Of a stretch of 64,000 bases of DNA, positions 25,874-35,132 are shown in pieces (position 1 is the stretch's first letter; every line of letters starts with the position of its first letter). Source of the stretch: Paraburkholderia bryophila (GTDB lineage Bacteria; Pseudomonadota; Gammaproteobacteria; Burkholderiales; Burkholderiaceae); the NCBI RefSeq assembly GCF_013409255.1, contig NZ_JACCAS010000002.1, positions 3,400,001-3,464,000 of the forward strand. Direction: 5' to 3'. Made by a program: the position numbers and the translations under genes. Under the pieces are notes generated by a model, which was given only the letters and a program-made list of their open reading frames with translations, did not search any database and had not been told where the DNA came from.

Positions 25874-25911
25874 GCGGCGAAACAAGAGGCCAAATAACAG
25901 GCAAAATAAGC

Positions 25912-27069
25912 TCAGTGCGCCTCGGCGTGCAACAACGTCCGGCAATGCCTCGCGATCTGCTTTTCCTCTTCGGTATGAATGGCCCTCACCTTGCCCGCCG
26001 CGTCGCCCTCCACGAGTCCCATGAACGCGAGCCCGTCACACACGCGGCGGCGAATTTCCGCACTGTGCTCGCCGATGCCTCCGGTGAACACCAGCAGATC
26101 GATCCCACCGAGCAGAGCGGCGTAAGCGCCGATCGTCTTGCGAACCGCTGTAGAAAACGCATCGAGCGCCAGCGCCGCATTGGCGTCGCCCGACGCGGCG
26201 AGTTTTTCCAGCGCCTGCATATCGCTTTCGCCATCCGTATAACCGGCGAGGCCGCTGTGCCGATTCAATAGCGTCTCCAACGCGGCGGCGTCCAACTTCT
26301 CGACCCGCATCAGATACAACAGCACACCGGGATCGAGATCGCCGCTGCGCGTGCCCATCGGCACACCGCCGGTCGGCGTCAACCCCATCGACGTATCGAC
26401 CGATTGACCGTCGCGCAACGCGCACAGGCTCGCCCCATTGCCGAGATGCGCGAATACCGCCCGCGACGGCAACGCAGCGCCAAGCTGCGTCACCAGCGAC
26501 TCATACGACAGCCCGTGAAAGCCGTAGCGGATCACCCCCGACTTCACATACCGCCGCGGCAACGCGAGTTGCGCCGCGCGCGGCGGCAACGTTGCATGAA
26601 ACGCGGTATCGAAGCAGGCGAAATGCGGCGCGTCGCCGAAAATCCGCGCGGCCTCGTCGATCAGTGCGAGCGCCGGCGGAATATGCAGCGGCGCGAAATG
26701 CACGGCGTCCTGTAGCCGTTGACGCACTTCGGGCGTGAGCCGTTGATGCTTGCGCAAATGCGGCCCGCCATGCACCACCCGATGCCCAACCGCCGCGGGC
26801 CGCCCGTGACCCTGCTGCGCGAGCACCTCGGCGAGCTTGCGCAACGCGTCGGTCTGCGACTCGAGCACCCGCTCCTGCTGCACCAGCACGCGGCCGTCGG
26901 GCGCCTTGATCAGCAGGCTGCCGTCGCTGCGCCCGATGCCTTCCGCACTGCCGGCGAGCAGCAACGCTTCGTCGCCGCCGGCATAGGTGAACAGCCCGAA
27001 CTTCAGCGACGACGACCCGCTGTTCAGCACCAGAATCGTCGGCACCGGGGCGCGCTCTTGTGTGTCCAT
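25912..27069 (-). CDS. ackA: Acetate kinase
   Basis: 385 residues. The ASKHA-fold signature LVLNSGSSSLKFGLF is at the N-terminus, VVHGGPHLRKHQRLTPEVRQ follows, and MGLTPTGGVPMGTRSGDLDP and FTGGIGEHSAEIRRRVCDGL mark the catalytic and nucleotide regions. It converts acetyl phosphate and ADP to acetate and ATP, or the reverse. Its ATG lies 12 bp after the phosphoketolase stop, so both are one operon. No phosphotransacetylase is nearby, so acetyl phosphate from phosphoketolase would be used directly for ATP formation. Confidence 0.93.
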   Translation of the reverse strand: MDTQERAPVPTILVLNSGSSSLKFGLFTYAGGDEALLLAGSAEGIGRSDGSLLIKAPDGRVLVQQERVLESQTDALRKLAEVLAQQGHGRPAAVGHRVVHGGPHLRKHQRLTPEVRQRLQDAVHFAPLHIPPALALIDEAARIFGDAPHFACFDTAFHATLPPRAAQLALPRRYVKSGVIRYGFHGLSYESLVTQLGAALPSRAVFAHLGNGASLCALRDGQSVDTSMGLTPTGGVPMGTRSGDLDPGVLLYLMRVEKLDAAALETLLNRHSGLAGYTDGESDMQALEKLAASGDANAALALDAFSTAVRKTIGAYAALLGGIDLLVFTGGIGEHSAEIRRRVCDGLAFMGLVEGDAAGKVRAIHTEEEKQIARHCRTLLHAEAH

Positions 27070-27081
27070 AGCCTGCCTCGC

Positions 27082-29475
27082 TCAGCCTTTCCAGGTCCAG
27101 TTGCGGATCTCTTCCTTGTCGATGCCTTCGGCATGCGCATAAGCAAGATGTTCGATGATCTGGCCGCGCAGCCATTCCTTCGCATGATCGCCGACGCCGC
27201 GCAGCGCCGGCACGCGATCGATCACGTCGATGGCAAGCGAGAAACGGTCTACCTGGTTGATGATCGCCAGTTCGAGCGGCGTGTTGATGTTGCCCTTCTC
27301 GTGATAGCCGTGCACGTGCAGATTGTCGTGATTGGTGCGGTTATAGGTCAGCTTGTGCACCAGCGAAGCATACGAATGGAAGTTGAAAATCACCGGCTTG
27401 CTGGTGGTGAACAGCGAATCGAAATCGCGGCTCGACAGCCCGTGCGGATGCGCATGCTCGGGCATCAAACGAAACAGATCGACCACGTTGACGAAGCGGA
27501 TCTTCAGATCGGCGAAACGCGCCTTCAGAATCTCTACCGCGGCGAGCGCTTCCATGGTCGCGATGTCGCCCGCGCAGGCGATCACCACGTCCGGTTCGAC
27601 GCCCTGATCGGTCGACGCCCAGTCCCAGATGCCGATGCCCTTGGTGCAATGCGTGACGGCCGCGTCCATGTCGAGATACTGCAGATGCGGCTGCTTGTCG
27701 GCGACGATCACGTTGACGTAGTCGCGCGAACGCAGGCAATGATCGGCGACGCTCAGCAGGCAGTTCGCGTCGGGTGGCAGATAAATACGTACCACGTCCG
27801 GGCTTTTATTCGTGACCACGTCGAGAAAGCCCGGGTCCTGATGCGTGAAGCCGTTGTGATCCTGACGCCAGACCAGCGACGTGATCAGCAGATTGATCGA
27901 CGGCACCGGCTGCCGCCAGCCGAGGTCGCGCTTGGCTTTTTCCAGCCACTTGGCGTGCTGGTTGAACATCGAATCGATCACGTGGACAAACGCTTCGTAG
28001 GTCGCGAACAGGCCGTGACGGCCGGTCAGCACGTAACCTTCGAACCAGCCTTCGAGCGTGTGTTCGCTCAGCATTTCCATCACGCGGCCGTCGGTGGCGA
28101 GGTCGCCGCCGTCGGCATCGCTCGCTTCGGTCTGCGCGAGCCAGGTCTTTTCGGACGCCTCGTAGATCGCCGTCAGCTTGTTGCTGGCCGTCTCGTCGGG
28201 GCCGAATACGCGGAAGTTCGTCATGTTGTTGCGCATCACGTCGCGCAGGAACGTGCCGAGCACTTCGGTGGGCGACGTGTACGAGCCGGCCGGTTTTTTC
28301 ACCGCGACGGCGTAGTCGCTGAACGCCGGCAGGTCGAGCGTCTTGCACAGCAAACCGCCGTTCGCGTGCGGATTGGCGCTGATACGGCGCGCGCCTTCGG
28401 GCGCGAGTTCGCGCAGTTCTTCGACGAGACGCCCCGCTTCGTCGAACAACGACTCGGGCTCGTAACTGCGCAGCCAGTGCTCGACCAGCTTCAGGCTTTT
28501 GCCATTCGTGACGGGATCGAGCACCGGCACCTGGTGCGCGCGCCACGAGCCTTCCACTTTATGGCCGTCTACTTCTTTCGGACCGGTCCAGCCTTTCGGC
28601 GAGCGCAGCACGATCATCGGCCAGCGTGGTCGCGTGGCGTCGTTGCGTTCGCGCGCATGCTGCTGGATCGCGCGGATTTCGCCGATGCATTGTTCGAGCG
28701 TCGCGGCCATCTGCTGATGCATCGTGTCGGGGTCATCGCCTTCGACAAAATACGGCTTGTGGCCGTAGCCGGTCAGCAGCGCTTCGAGTTCTTCACGCGG
28801 AATCCGCGCGAGGATGGTCGGATTGGCGATCTTGTAGCCGTTCAGATGCAGCACAGGCAGCACCGCGCCGTCGCGGATCGGGTTGAGGAATTTGTTCGAG
28901 TGCCACGAGGTGGCGAGCGGGCCGGTCTCGGCTTCGCCGTCGCCGATCATCACGGTAACGATCAGGTCGGGGTTGTCGAACGCCGCGCCGTAGCCGTGCG
29001 ACAGGCTATAGCCGAGTTCACCGCCTTCGTGAATCGAGCCCGGCGTTTCGGGCGTGCAATGCGAACCGATGCCGCCGGGAAACGAGAACTGGCGAAAGAA
29101 GCGCCGCATGCCGGCTTCGTCTTCGCTGCGGTCCGGATAGATTTCCGAGTAGTGTCCTTCGAGGTAGCAATGGGCGAGCGTGGCCGGCGCGCCATGACCG
29201 GGGCCCGCAATGTAGATCAGATTCAGATCGAGCTTGCGGATCATCCGGTTCAGATGCACCAGCAGGAAGCTTTGCCCCGGATCGGAGCCCCAATGGCCCA
29301 GCAGGCGATTCTTGATGTGTTCGGGTTTGAGCGGCTCGCGCAACAGCGGGTTGTCGCGCAGGTAGATCATGCCGGCCGACAGGTAATTGCAGGCTCGCCA
29401 GTAGCGGTCCATCTTGCGCAGCGTGTCGGGATCCAGAATAGCGGGCGGGGTCGCACGTGAGGTTGCTTCGGCCAT
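27082..29475 (-). CDS. xfp: Xylulose-5-phosphate/fructose-6-phosphate phosphoketolase
   Basis: 797 residues, the usual length of the family. Thiamine-diphosphate enzyme motifs are present: [20 protein letters not shown], the TPP/Mg site [20 protein letters not shown], and [19 protein letters not shown], which is diagnostic of phosphoketolases. It cleaves xylulose 5-phosphate (or fructose 6-phosphate) with phosphate to acetyl phosphate plus glyceraldehyde 3-phosphate (or erythrose 4-phosphate). The following ackA makes acetate and ATP. A perfect 16-bp palindrome lies 100 bp upstream of the ATG. Transketolase and 6-phosphogluconate dehydrogenase elsewhere in the window could feed it. Confidence 0.95.
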   Translation of the reverse strand: MAEATSRATPPAILDPDTLRKMDRYWRACNYLSAGMIYLRDNPLLREPLKPEHIKNRLLGHWGSDPGQSFLLVHLNRMIRKLDLNLIYIAGPGHGAPATLAHCYLEGHYSEIYPDRSEDEAGMRRFFRQFSFPGGIGSHCTPETPGSIHEGGELGYSLSHGYGAAFDNPDLIVTVMIGDGEAETGPLATSWHSNKFLNPIRDGAVLPVLHLNGYKIANPTILARIPREELEALLTGYGHKPYFVEGDDPDTMHQQMAATLEQCIGEIRAIQQHARERNDATRPRWPMIVLRSPKGWTGPKEVDGHKVEGSWRAHQVPVLDPVTNGKSLKLVEHWLRSYEPESLFDEAGRLVEELRELAPEGARRISANPHANGGLLCKTLDLPAFSDYAVAVKKPAGSYTSPTEVLGTFLRDVMRNNMTNFRVFGPDETASNKLTAIYEASEKTWLAQTEASDADGGDLATDGRVMEMLSEHTLEGWFEGYVLTGRHGLFATYEAFVHVIDSMFNQHAKWLEKAKRDLGWRQPVPSINLLITSLVWRQDHNGFTHQDPGFLDVVTNKSPDVVRIYLPPDANCLLSVADHCLRSRDYVNVIVADKQPHLQYLDMDAAVTHCTKGIGIWDWASTDQGVEPDVVIACAGDIATMEALAAVEILKARFADLKIRFVNVVDLFRLMPEHAHPHGLSSRDFDSLFTTSKPVIFNFHSYASLVHKLTYNRTNHDNLHVHGYHEKGNINTPLELAIINQVDRFSLAIDVIDRVPALRGVGDHAKEWLRGQIIEHLAYAHAEGIDKEEIRNWTWKG

Positions 29476-29575
29476 GGCGTCACTCCTCGAAAAGGACTGT
29501 CAGGCAGGTTAGCGGGTGCTGCAGCGATGATGCGTGACATGCGCGGGTTTTAAAAAAACGACAAAACGGCCGGTT

Positions 29576-29591
29576 TGTCATGCGCATGACA
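29576..29591. promoter_or_regulatory. Perfect 16-bp palindrome upstream of phosphoketolase
   Basis: TGTCATGCGCATGACA reads the same on both strands, 101 bp upstream of the xfp ATG. A related half-site, TGACATGCGC, lies nearer the gene at 29535-29544. An A-rich tract lies between them. It is a likely dimeric-regulator operator of the xfp-ackA operon. Confidence 0.5.
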
Positions 29592-29771
29592 TAACGAAAG
29601 CGTCAAAGCAAAGACCCGACGCGCAGGGCGTGTCGGGACTTCGTCGACGATTGTCAGGGGTTGTGACCCACAGTGCGCGTCATGGTTCGACGCAATTCGC
29701 CCATGCTTTGATATAGATCGCGTTTGCCGCGTTCGAACGGCGGCCGACACGACGCGATTGTGAGGTGAAAA

Positions 29772-30017
29772 CTAGTCGGCCGTACGTGCCTTTTTGGTTG
29801 GCGAACGAACTGCCTCCAGCGCGATCTCCTCCCGTCCCGGTGGACGGTAACGCCATTTGCCGGCGCTCGGATCGTTACGGGCGTCGTCGTGACGACGTTG
29901 CTCGGCACGCGCTTCGTCGGCACGGCCGAGTTCCGCGCGCCGGTCACGCGTGGCGGCAGGCGTATCGGCGTGACGCAGCGTAGACGGCGGCGGTCGTTGC
30001 GTGGGTAGTGACGACAT
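29772..30017 (-). CDS. Small hydrophilic Arg-rich hypothetical protein
   Basis: 81 residues, beginning MSSLPTQRPPPSTLRHADTP and rich in Arg, Asp and Ala, with no hydrophobic core. GGGAG lies 6 nt before the ATG, and codon choice resembles that of neighbouring genes, so translation is plausible. It probably is intrinsically disordered. It lies about 300 bp upstream of phosphoketolase on the same strand, with the palindrome in between. No family is recognised. Confidence 0.5.
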   Translation of the reverse strand: MSSLPTQRPPPSTLRHADTPAATRDRRAELGRADEARAEQRRHDDARNDPSAGKWRYRPPGREEIALEAVRSPTKKARTAD

Positions 30018-30175
30018 GATGACTCCCTGATCGAGGATAGGCGTGAGACTGCGTGGGAAAGGGATTGCCGGTCAGCGCTTCTTGCAATGCACGGAGTATG
30101 CGCCCTAATGAACCACGCGTCTGGTCGCCGTTCGATCGCGCCTTGCGGCGGCCGGTCGGTGCTCATGCGTTAGAC

Positions 30176-30208
30176 TTTAAGCGCGGATTAAGCGAGCCCG
30201 GTTATGCT
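30176..30208 (+). promoter_or_regulatory. Second PmrA-like box (TTTAAG-N5-ATTAAG) with -10 element
   Basis: TTTAAG at 30176-30181 and ATTAAG at 30187-30192 repeat at 11 bp, then 10 bp, then TATGCT at 30203-30208. This repeats the layout of the box at 18091. It would drive the 41-codon membrane-peptide gene whose ATG is at 30289. The second half-site departs from the consensus in its first base. Confidence 0.45.
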
Positions 30209-30288
30209 CGCCGCGCGGTGCGCATCGGCGGAGCGCGCCGGACGCGTGTAGCACGCTTTCCTCTCACCCCTCATCTTCCACGGTCATC

Positions 30289-30414
30289 ATGTCGACACCC
30301 AGCCGCTTCAAAGCACCCCTGATTCTCGTTGGTTCAATCGTGCTGCTGTTCGCGGGCGTCTCTGTGCTGATCGGTGTGTTCGGGTTGCTGGTCAAGCTGT
30401 TCGGGGTGACCTGA
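30289..30414 (+). CDS. 41-residue single-helix membrane peptide
   Basis: The product starts MSTPSRFKAPLILVGSIVLL and continues as one hydrophobic helix (FAGVSVLIGVFGLLVKLFGVT at the end), with positive charges at the N-terminus. It would be a small inner-membrane protein. No strong ribosome binding site is seen. A candidate promoter with a PmrA-like box lies 80 bp upstream, which supports expression. It lies in a gap between annotated-size genes and no family is recognised. Confidence 0.5.
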   Translation: MSTPSRFKAPLILVGSIVLLFAGVSVLIGVFGLLVKLFGVT

Positions 30415-30509
30415 CGCGAGGCCGACGCGCACAGGGTGTGCGCGGAATCTGCGCGGACTGTGTATTCTGGGCGTTCGCGCGGCGCCACGACGGCGCCCAG
30501 GCTCATTGC

Positions 30510-31058
30510 ATGGAGATTCCATTGACCGTTCATCCTGAACCCTCCCCGGCCGACCCGTCTAAGATCGATCCTGAACTGGTCGAACTCGCACAGCAGGTAT
30601 TCGATCTCGCACGACGCGGCGACGCCACGATGCTGGCCGCGGTGATCGAAAAAGGCGCACCGCCGAATCTGCGCAACGACAAGGGCGACAGCCTCGTGAT
30701 GCTGGCGAGCTACCACGGTCACGTGGATGCGGTGCGCGCGCTGCTCGAACGCGGCGCCGATCCAAACCTGCGCAACGACAACGGCCAGACGCCGATCGCG
30801 GGCGCGGCGTTCAAGGGTTTCGACGCGGTGATCGAGACGCTGCTCGCGCATGGCGCGGATGTGGAAGGCGCGTCGCCCGACGGCCGCACCGCGTTGATGG
30901 TCGCCGCGATGTTCAACCGCACGGCGATCATGGAGTTGCTGATTGCGCATGGCGCCAACCCCAACGCGCGCGACGCGAACGGCGTAAGCGCAATGGATGC
31001 CGCCGGCCGCATGGGCGCCGGTGACGCGCAGGCTCGGTTGAAAGAACTCGGTTCGTGA
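30510..31058 (+). CDS. Ankyrin-repeat protein
   Basis: 182 residues from ATG 30510 (MEIPLTVHPEPSPADPSKID). About four ankyrin repeats follow from residue ~35, each with the G-x-TPLxxAA type core: DKGDSLVMLASYHGHVDAVR, DNGQTPIAGAAFKGFDAVIE, PDGRTALMVAAMFNRTAIME and DANGVSAMDAAGRMGAGDAQ. There is no signal peptide or membrane segment, so it is a cytoplasmic protein-binding module. Bacterial relatives often neighbour catalase genes; none is here. The partner is unknown. Confidence 0.88.
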   Translation: MEIPLTVHPEPSPADPSKIDPELVELAQQVFDLARRGDATMLAAVIEKGAPPNLRNDKGDSLVMLASYHGHVDAVRALLERGADPNLRNDNGQTPIAGAAFKGFDAVIETLLAHGADVEGASPDGRTALMVAAMFNRTAIMELLIAHGANPNARDANGVSAMDAAGRMGAGDAQARLKELGS

Positions 31059-31170
31059 GGTTCCGTTCGCGGCGCGGTGGGTGCACTTGACGCTTGCGGA
31101 CCGCTCGACGCTTCACACCTCACGTGAGCGGCGTAGCGCAGTCCGCAACCGCCACCGCACTAACCCGCGT

Positions 31171-31863
31171 TCAGCCCTTCCCGCCCAGCAGCGTATCCAG
31201 ATCGATCTCCGCCAACTCGCCGATCCGCTCGACGCTCACATCCGCCGGCGGATTACTCGAGATTTCCTTCGGATCGAAAGCGTAGTGCCCCTGGCGGGGA
31301 AACACCGTGGTCAGCTTCTCGCCCCACGCCTTCTTCATCGCGGTCAGAATGCGCAGCTTGTCGTCGACCATCACATAGCGGCGCGCCGGGTAGCACTCCA
31401 TCACCTGATCGAGCATCTGCTCCTTGTGGATGTAGATCAGCACGCGCCCTTCGACCTCGTCCCATAGACCCGAACGGGCAATCTTGCGCGGCTGGAACAC
31501 CACGTCGCCATCGGACAGGATCACCGTGGGCCCGCGTTGCGCGACATGCCGCAGCGCATCCAGCGCGCCCGGATAGAGCCGGTTCGCGAACGGATAGTCG
31601 ATCAGAAACGACGACATCAGCAGCAGGCGCGTGTCGCGCGGATGTTCGAGCCGGTAGCGCTGCAGCGCGCCAAGATAGTCGGCGTAGCCCAGTTCCGAGC
31701 GCAACTGCTCGAAAATCTCCCAATAGCGTGCGCTGTTTTCCGCACCGAACGACTTCACCATGTGCGCGCGCAAATCGGCCAGCACGTGATCGTTGTCCAG
31801 CAAGGTGTTGTCGCAGTCGAACAGAAACACGACGTCGTGCGGCGTGGCGGGGGTGGCTGACAT
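31171..31863 (-). CDS. HAD-superfamily hydrolase
   Basis: 230 residues. Motif I reads FLFDCDNTLLDND (Asp16 nucleophile, Asp18 general acid/base), motif II is VILSDGD, the Lys is in QPRKIARSGLWDEV, and motif IV is VMVDDKLRIL. The alpha-helical cap lies between motifs I and II. Members are phosphatases or phosphoglucomutase-like. Its ATG lies 14 bp after the 6-phosphogluconate dehydrogenase stop, so it is co-transcribed and probably acts on a sugar phosphate or related by-product. Confidence 0.88.
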   Translation of the reverse strand: MSATPATPHDVVFLFDCDNTLLDNDHVLADLRAHMVKSFGAENSARYWEIFEQLRSELGYADYLGALQRYRLEHPRDTRLLLMSSFLIDYPFANRLYPGALDALRHVAQRGPTVILSDGDVVFQPRKIARSGLWDEVEGRVLIYIHKEQMLDQVMECYPARRYVMVDDKLRILTAMKKAWGEKLTTVFPRQGHYAFDPKEISSNPPADVSVERIGELAEIDLDTLLGGKG

Positions 31864-31877
31864 TAGGGCTCCGTGGA

Positions 31878-32915
31878 TTAACTCTTCTGCCCGTCGGGCG
31901 GTGTGGCGGCTTTCTCGACGTGGCCGCCGAAGTCGTTGCGCATGGCCGACAACACCCGGTTCGAGAAGTCCGCTTCGCCGCGCGAGCTGAAGCGCGCGAA
32001 CAGCGCCGCGCTCAGCACCGGCGTGGGCACGCCTTCGTCGATGGCGGCCGCGACCGTCCAGCGCCCTTCACCCGAATCCGATACGCGGCCCGCGTAGTTC
32101 TTCAGCTCGGCATCGCTGACCAGCGACCCCGCGATCAGGTCGAGCAGCCACGAGCCGATCACGCTGCCGCGACGCCAGACCTCGGTGACCTCGGCGAGAT
32201 TCAGATCGTATTGATACAACTCGGGACGGCGCAGCGGCGTGGTTTCGGCGTCGACTTCGCGCGCGTGTTTGCCGGCGTCGGCGTGATGCAGGATATTCAG
32301 CCCTTCGGCGTACGCCGCCATGATCCCGTACTCGATGCCGTTGTGAACCATCTTCACGAAGTGCCCCGCGCCCTGCGGCCCGCAATGCAGGAAGCCCTGA
32401 TCCGCGGTGCTGGCGCTCGCCGTTCGGCCCGGTGTGGGCGCCGCCGCCCCCGCGCCCGGCGCGAGCGCCGCGAAGATCGGTTCGAGGTGTTTCACCACCT
32501 CCGGCTCGCCGCCGATCATCAGACAGTAGCCACGCTCGCGGCCCGCCACGCCACCGCTCGTGCCGACGTCCACGTAATGCAGCTTGCGCGCGCCCAGTTC
32601 GTTGCCGCGACGAATGTCGTCGTGGTAATAGGAGTTGCCGCCGTCGATCACGATGTCGCCCGGCTCCAGCAGCGGCACCAGCTTGTCGAGCGTGGCGTCG
32701 ACCACCGCGGCCGGCACCATCAGCCACACGGCGCGCGGTTTTTCCAGTTGCGCGACGAGGTCTTCGAGCGATGTTGCGCCCGCCACGCCGTCCTGTTTCA
32801 GTTTGTCCACCGCCGCTGCCTGCACGTCGTAGGCAATGCAGTGCTGACCGCCTTTCGTGAGGCGTCGCACCATGTCGGCGCCCATGCGTCCCAATCCAAT
32901 CATGCCTAGCTGCAT
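31878..32915 (-). CDS. gnd: 6-phosphogluconate dehydrogenase, decarboxylating (short form)
   Basis: 345 residues with an N-terminal Rossmann motif (MQLGMIGLGRMGADMVRRL), the sugar-binding IVIDGGNSYYHDD and the signature VDVGTSGGVAGRERGYCLMI. It is shorter than the ~470-residue classical Gnd and belongs to the GntZ/YqeC-type short forms, many of which prefer NAD+. A ~10-residue Ala/Pro/Thr-rich insertion (GAGAAAPTPGRTASASTADQ) interrupts the middle. It makes ribulose 5-phosphate and CO2 from 6-phosphogluconate, feeding pentose phosphate and potentially the phosphoketolase encoded 3.4 kb away. Confidence 0.93.
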   Translation of the reverse strand: MQLGMIGLGRMGADMVRRLTKGGQHCIAYDVQAAAVDKLKQDGVAGATSLEDLVAQLEKPRAVWLMVPAAVVDATLDKLVPLLEPGDIVIDGGNSYYHDDIRRGNELGARKLHYVDVGTSGGVAGRERGYCLMIGGEPEVVKHLEPIFAALAPGAGAAAPTPGRTASASTADQGFLHCGPQGAGHFVKMVHNGIEYGIMAAYAEGLNILHHADAGKHAREVDAETTPLRRPELYQYDLNLAEVTEVWRRGSVIGSWLLDLIAGSLVSDAELKNYAGRVSDSGEGRWTVAAAIDEGVPTPVLSAALFARFSSRGEADFSNRVLSAMRNDFGGHVEKAATPPDGQKS

Positions 32916-33110
32916 ATCTCGCTCCGGAAAGTGCGTCGTTGCGTTGCTCGACCTGGTTCGTTTTTGCTGTGCGTCACCGCGCGCGTCAAAAGACGATACG
33001 CCTCTTTGCAGAGGTTTTGCACGGCGTAAAGTTCCGCGCGAATGGAATTGGATCGCGTGAGGTTCGCGTGGGTTTCGATTCGGCTGACGGTCGTCTTACA
33101 GGTAGGTCTT

Positions 33111-34430
33111 TTACGTGCGGGCCTGCAACTTCACATACTGCGCACGCGCGAAGCGCTTCACCGCGCGCCACATTAGCGGATAGCGATCGCCCGGCACGGC
33201 GAACAGCACCAGCGCGCACAACGCCAGCAAACCGCAAAACAGGAACGTGCCGCGATAGCTGAACGCCTGCACCAGCAGGCCCGACAACACGCCCGACAGA
33301 ATCGACCCAACCCGTGCCGCGTTGAAGAACAGCGCGGTGGCGCGGCCCGGCGCATGCGGCATCAGATCCTGCACATAGGTCATGCCGAGGCACGAGGTCA
33401 CGGCGACCACGAACGCGTTGAGGATCTGCATCGGGATCAGCATATGCACCGTGCCGGCCATCGACATGGCGACGAAGTACACCGCGTGCACCGCCGCGCA
33501 CGCCGCCAGCCAGTTCGGCTTGTGCAACGACGACGACTTCGCGCCCAGCGCGAGCATCATCGGGATTTCGGTCAACGCGCCGAGGCCGAGCATCACCGAC
33601 ACGTCCAGATGCGTGCCGTTCAGGCCATGCACGATGTACAGCGGCAGCACGATCATCGTCGCATTCGCGGCGAGCCCCAGCAGCGAGAGCGCGGCCACCG
33701 CGCGGCCGATGTCGTTGGCCGACGCGACGCCGGGCAGGTCTTCGTGCGCGTCTTCGCCCGGCGCGGTGAGCGGCGGTACGGTGATCGACGCCGACGGCTC
33801 CGACGCGGTGTCTTCCACCGTGTGATCGCCCAGATGACCTTGCGGCTCGCGCATGCGCCAGACGATCGCCGCGCAGGCCCCGAAACTGGCCGCGGCGAAC
33901 AGGAACAGGCCGTAGAAACTGCTGGCGGCAAGCACCAGCGCGCCGACCGACGGCCCGAACACCCACGCCGCCGACAGAATGGTCCGCAACGTCGCGCTGG
34001 CGAACACGCGCTCGGCCGGATCGCCGACCGGCAACGCCGCGCGGCTGAACGAGAAGACCATGGAAATCGCCGAGCCGCCCGCGCCGATAAACACGATGCC
34101 GACCGCCAGCAGCAAGCGGTAATCACGCACCACGCATAAACACAGATAGCCGAGCGCGGCTGCCACCAGCGCCGCGAGCAGCAACGGGCGATGCCGTCCG
34201 CTCGCATCGCTCCAACGGCCCGCAAGGGTACTGGCGAGCACGCCGCTGGCGGCGATCAGCGTCATGAAGACCCCGAGCCTGAACGGCGTCATGCCGGCGC
34301 GCTCGACGCCGAACAAGGACAGATACGGAGCGGTGAACGACATCGCGACGCCGAGCATGAGGGTCGCGGCGGCGAGCGGCTTGAAGCCAGGGATGCGCAG
34401 CAGGTCGAAAAAACGTGAGGTTTTCAACAC
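33111..34430 (-). CDS. MFS transporter, sugar-efflux (SetA/SetB) type
   Basis: 439 residues starting with GTG at 34430; no good Shine-Dalgarno is visible, but no other family-like start is available. Twelve transmembrane helices in two halves are predicted, with a long polar central loop (DHTVEDTASEPSASITVPPL, then EDAHEDLPG). GRWSDASGRHRPLL is the MFS motif A. The first helices (LRIPGFKPLAAATLMLGVAM) resemble SetB/sugar-efflux proteins. It may export sugars or analogues to relieve sugar-phosphate stress. It is on the same strand as gnd, 195 bp upstream. Confidence 0.87.
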   Translation of the reverse strand: MLKTSRFFDLLRIPGFKPLAAATLMLGVAMSFTAPYLSLFGVERAGMTPFRLGVFMTLIAASGVLASTLAGRWSDASGRHRPLLLAALVAAALGYLCLCVVRDYRLLLAVGIVFIGAGGSAISMVFSFSRAALPVGDPAERVFASATLRTILSAAWVFGPSVGALVLAASSFYGLFLFAAASFGACAAIVWRMREPQGHLGDHTVEDTASEPSASITVPPLTAPGEDAHEDLPGVASANDIGRAVAALSLLGLAANATMIVLPLYIVHGLNGTHLDVSVMLGLGALTEIPMMLALGAKSSSLHKPNWLAACAAVHAVYFVAMSMAGTVHMLIPMQILNAFVVAVTSCLGMTYVQDLMPHAPGRATALFFNAARVGSILSGVLSGLLVQAFSYRGTFLFCGLLALCALVLFAVPGDRYPLMWRAVKRFARAQYVKLQART

Positions 34431-34595
34431 GGGTGGCGGTGGGTCAGGAGGAGCGTGCCCGCGAAACGCAACGCAAGACGCGACGCAAAACGCGGACTTC
34501 GTAGCGGGAACAACCGGGGCATTATCAACCTGGCTTGCGGGCGCGTAAACCCGTGCCGGTCATATCCCAAATCCGCTTACCTCGATGTTTGCGCG

Positions 34596-34892
34596 TCACA
34601 GCACGACATACCCGCGCTTTTCCAGCGTCCAGCGATGCCACTGATTGCCATACACCCCGCAACCGATGCTGAACAGCACGCCGAGCACGGTACCGATCCA
34701 GTCGGCCGTTTCGCCCCACAGCCCCGAGCAGAACAGAATCACGCTGATCCCCAGCATCACGAACGCGGCGAACCACATCTTCTTCGACAGCGCCCACATG
34801 AAACCCAGCAGGCACGCGCCCCAACTGAAGCCGGTCGGGACGGCGACAGTGTCCTCGTTGCCGGGATAATGCAGATAGATCCTTGCTCCCAT
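34596..34892 (-). CDS. DUF2628 small membrane protein
   Basis: 98 residues. GAGGAAGGGAC directly before the ATG supports the start. The product has two or three hydrophobic helices (FSWGACLLGFMWALSKKMWF, VMLGISVILFCSG, GTVLGVLFSIGCGVYG), and W-rich joints typical of DUF2628. A short Tyr/His-rich cytoplasmic N-terminus precedes them. The family has no known function. It stands alone, about 240 bp from the divergent thioredoxin gene. Confidence 0.83.
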   Translation of the reverse strand: MGARIYLHYPGNEDTVAVPTGFSWGACLLGFMWALSKKMWFAAFVMLGISVILFCSGLWGETADWIGTVLGVLFSIGCGVYGNQWHRWTLEKRGYVVL

Positions 34893-35132
34893 GTCCCTTC
34901 CTCAATGCGACAAACCGCCACTCGACGGCGGGTGACGATGTTTAACATGCCACGCTAACAGGCTGATGAAAATGTGAGCGAACAATACGACCGCCCTCAC
35001 CGTGCGGCGCTTCATCGAGGCCTGCCTCACTGACGATTGGAAGCATAGCTGCTACTCTTACCGAATTCACGCGCAGGCCTTCCCACCCCGCGAAAGGCCT
35101 GCCGGCACAGATCGAACCGCACCGGAGCATGC

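Noticed and set aside
26719..29460. 913-codon plus-strand ORF over phosphoketolase
   Set aside because: Antisense shadow; the phosphoketolase on the other strand has intact catalytic motifs over the full length.
32431..32470. Ala/Pro/Thr-rich insertion in 6-phosphogluconate dehydrogenase as a possible frameshift or sequencing error
   Set aside because: The frame stays open and conserved motifs resume on both sides, so it is treated as a natural low-complexity loop.
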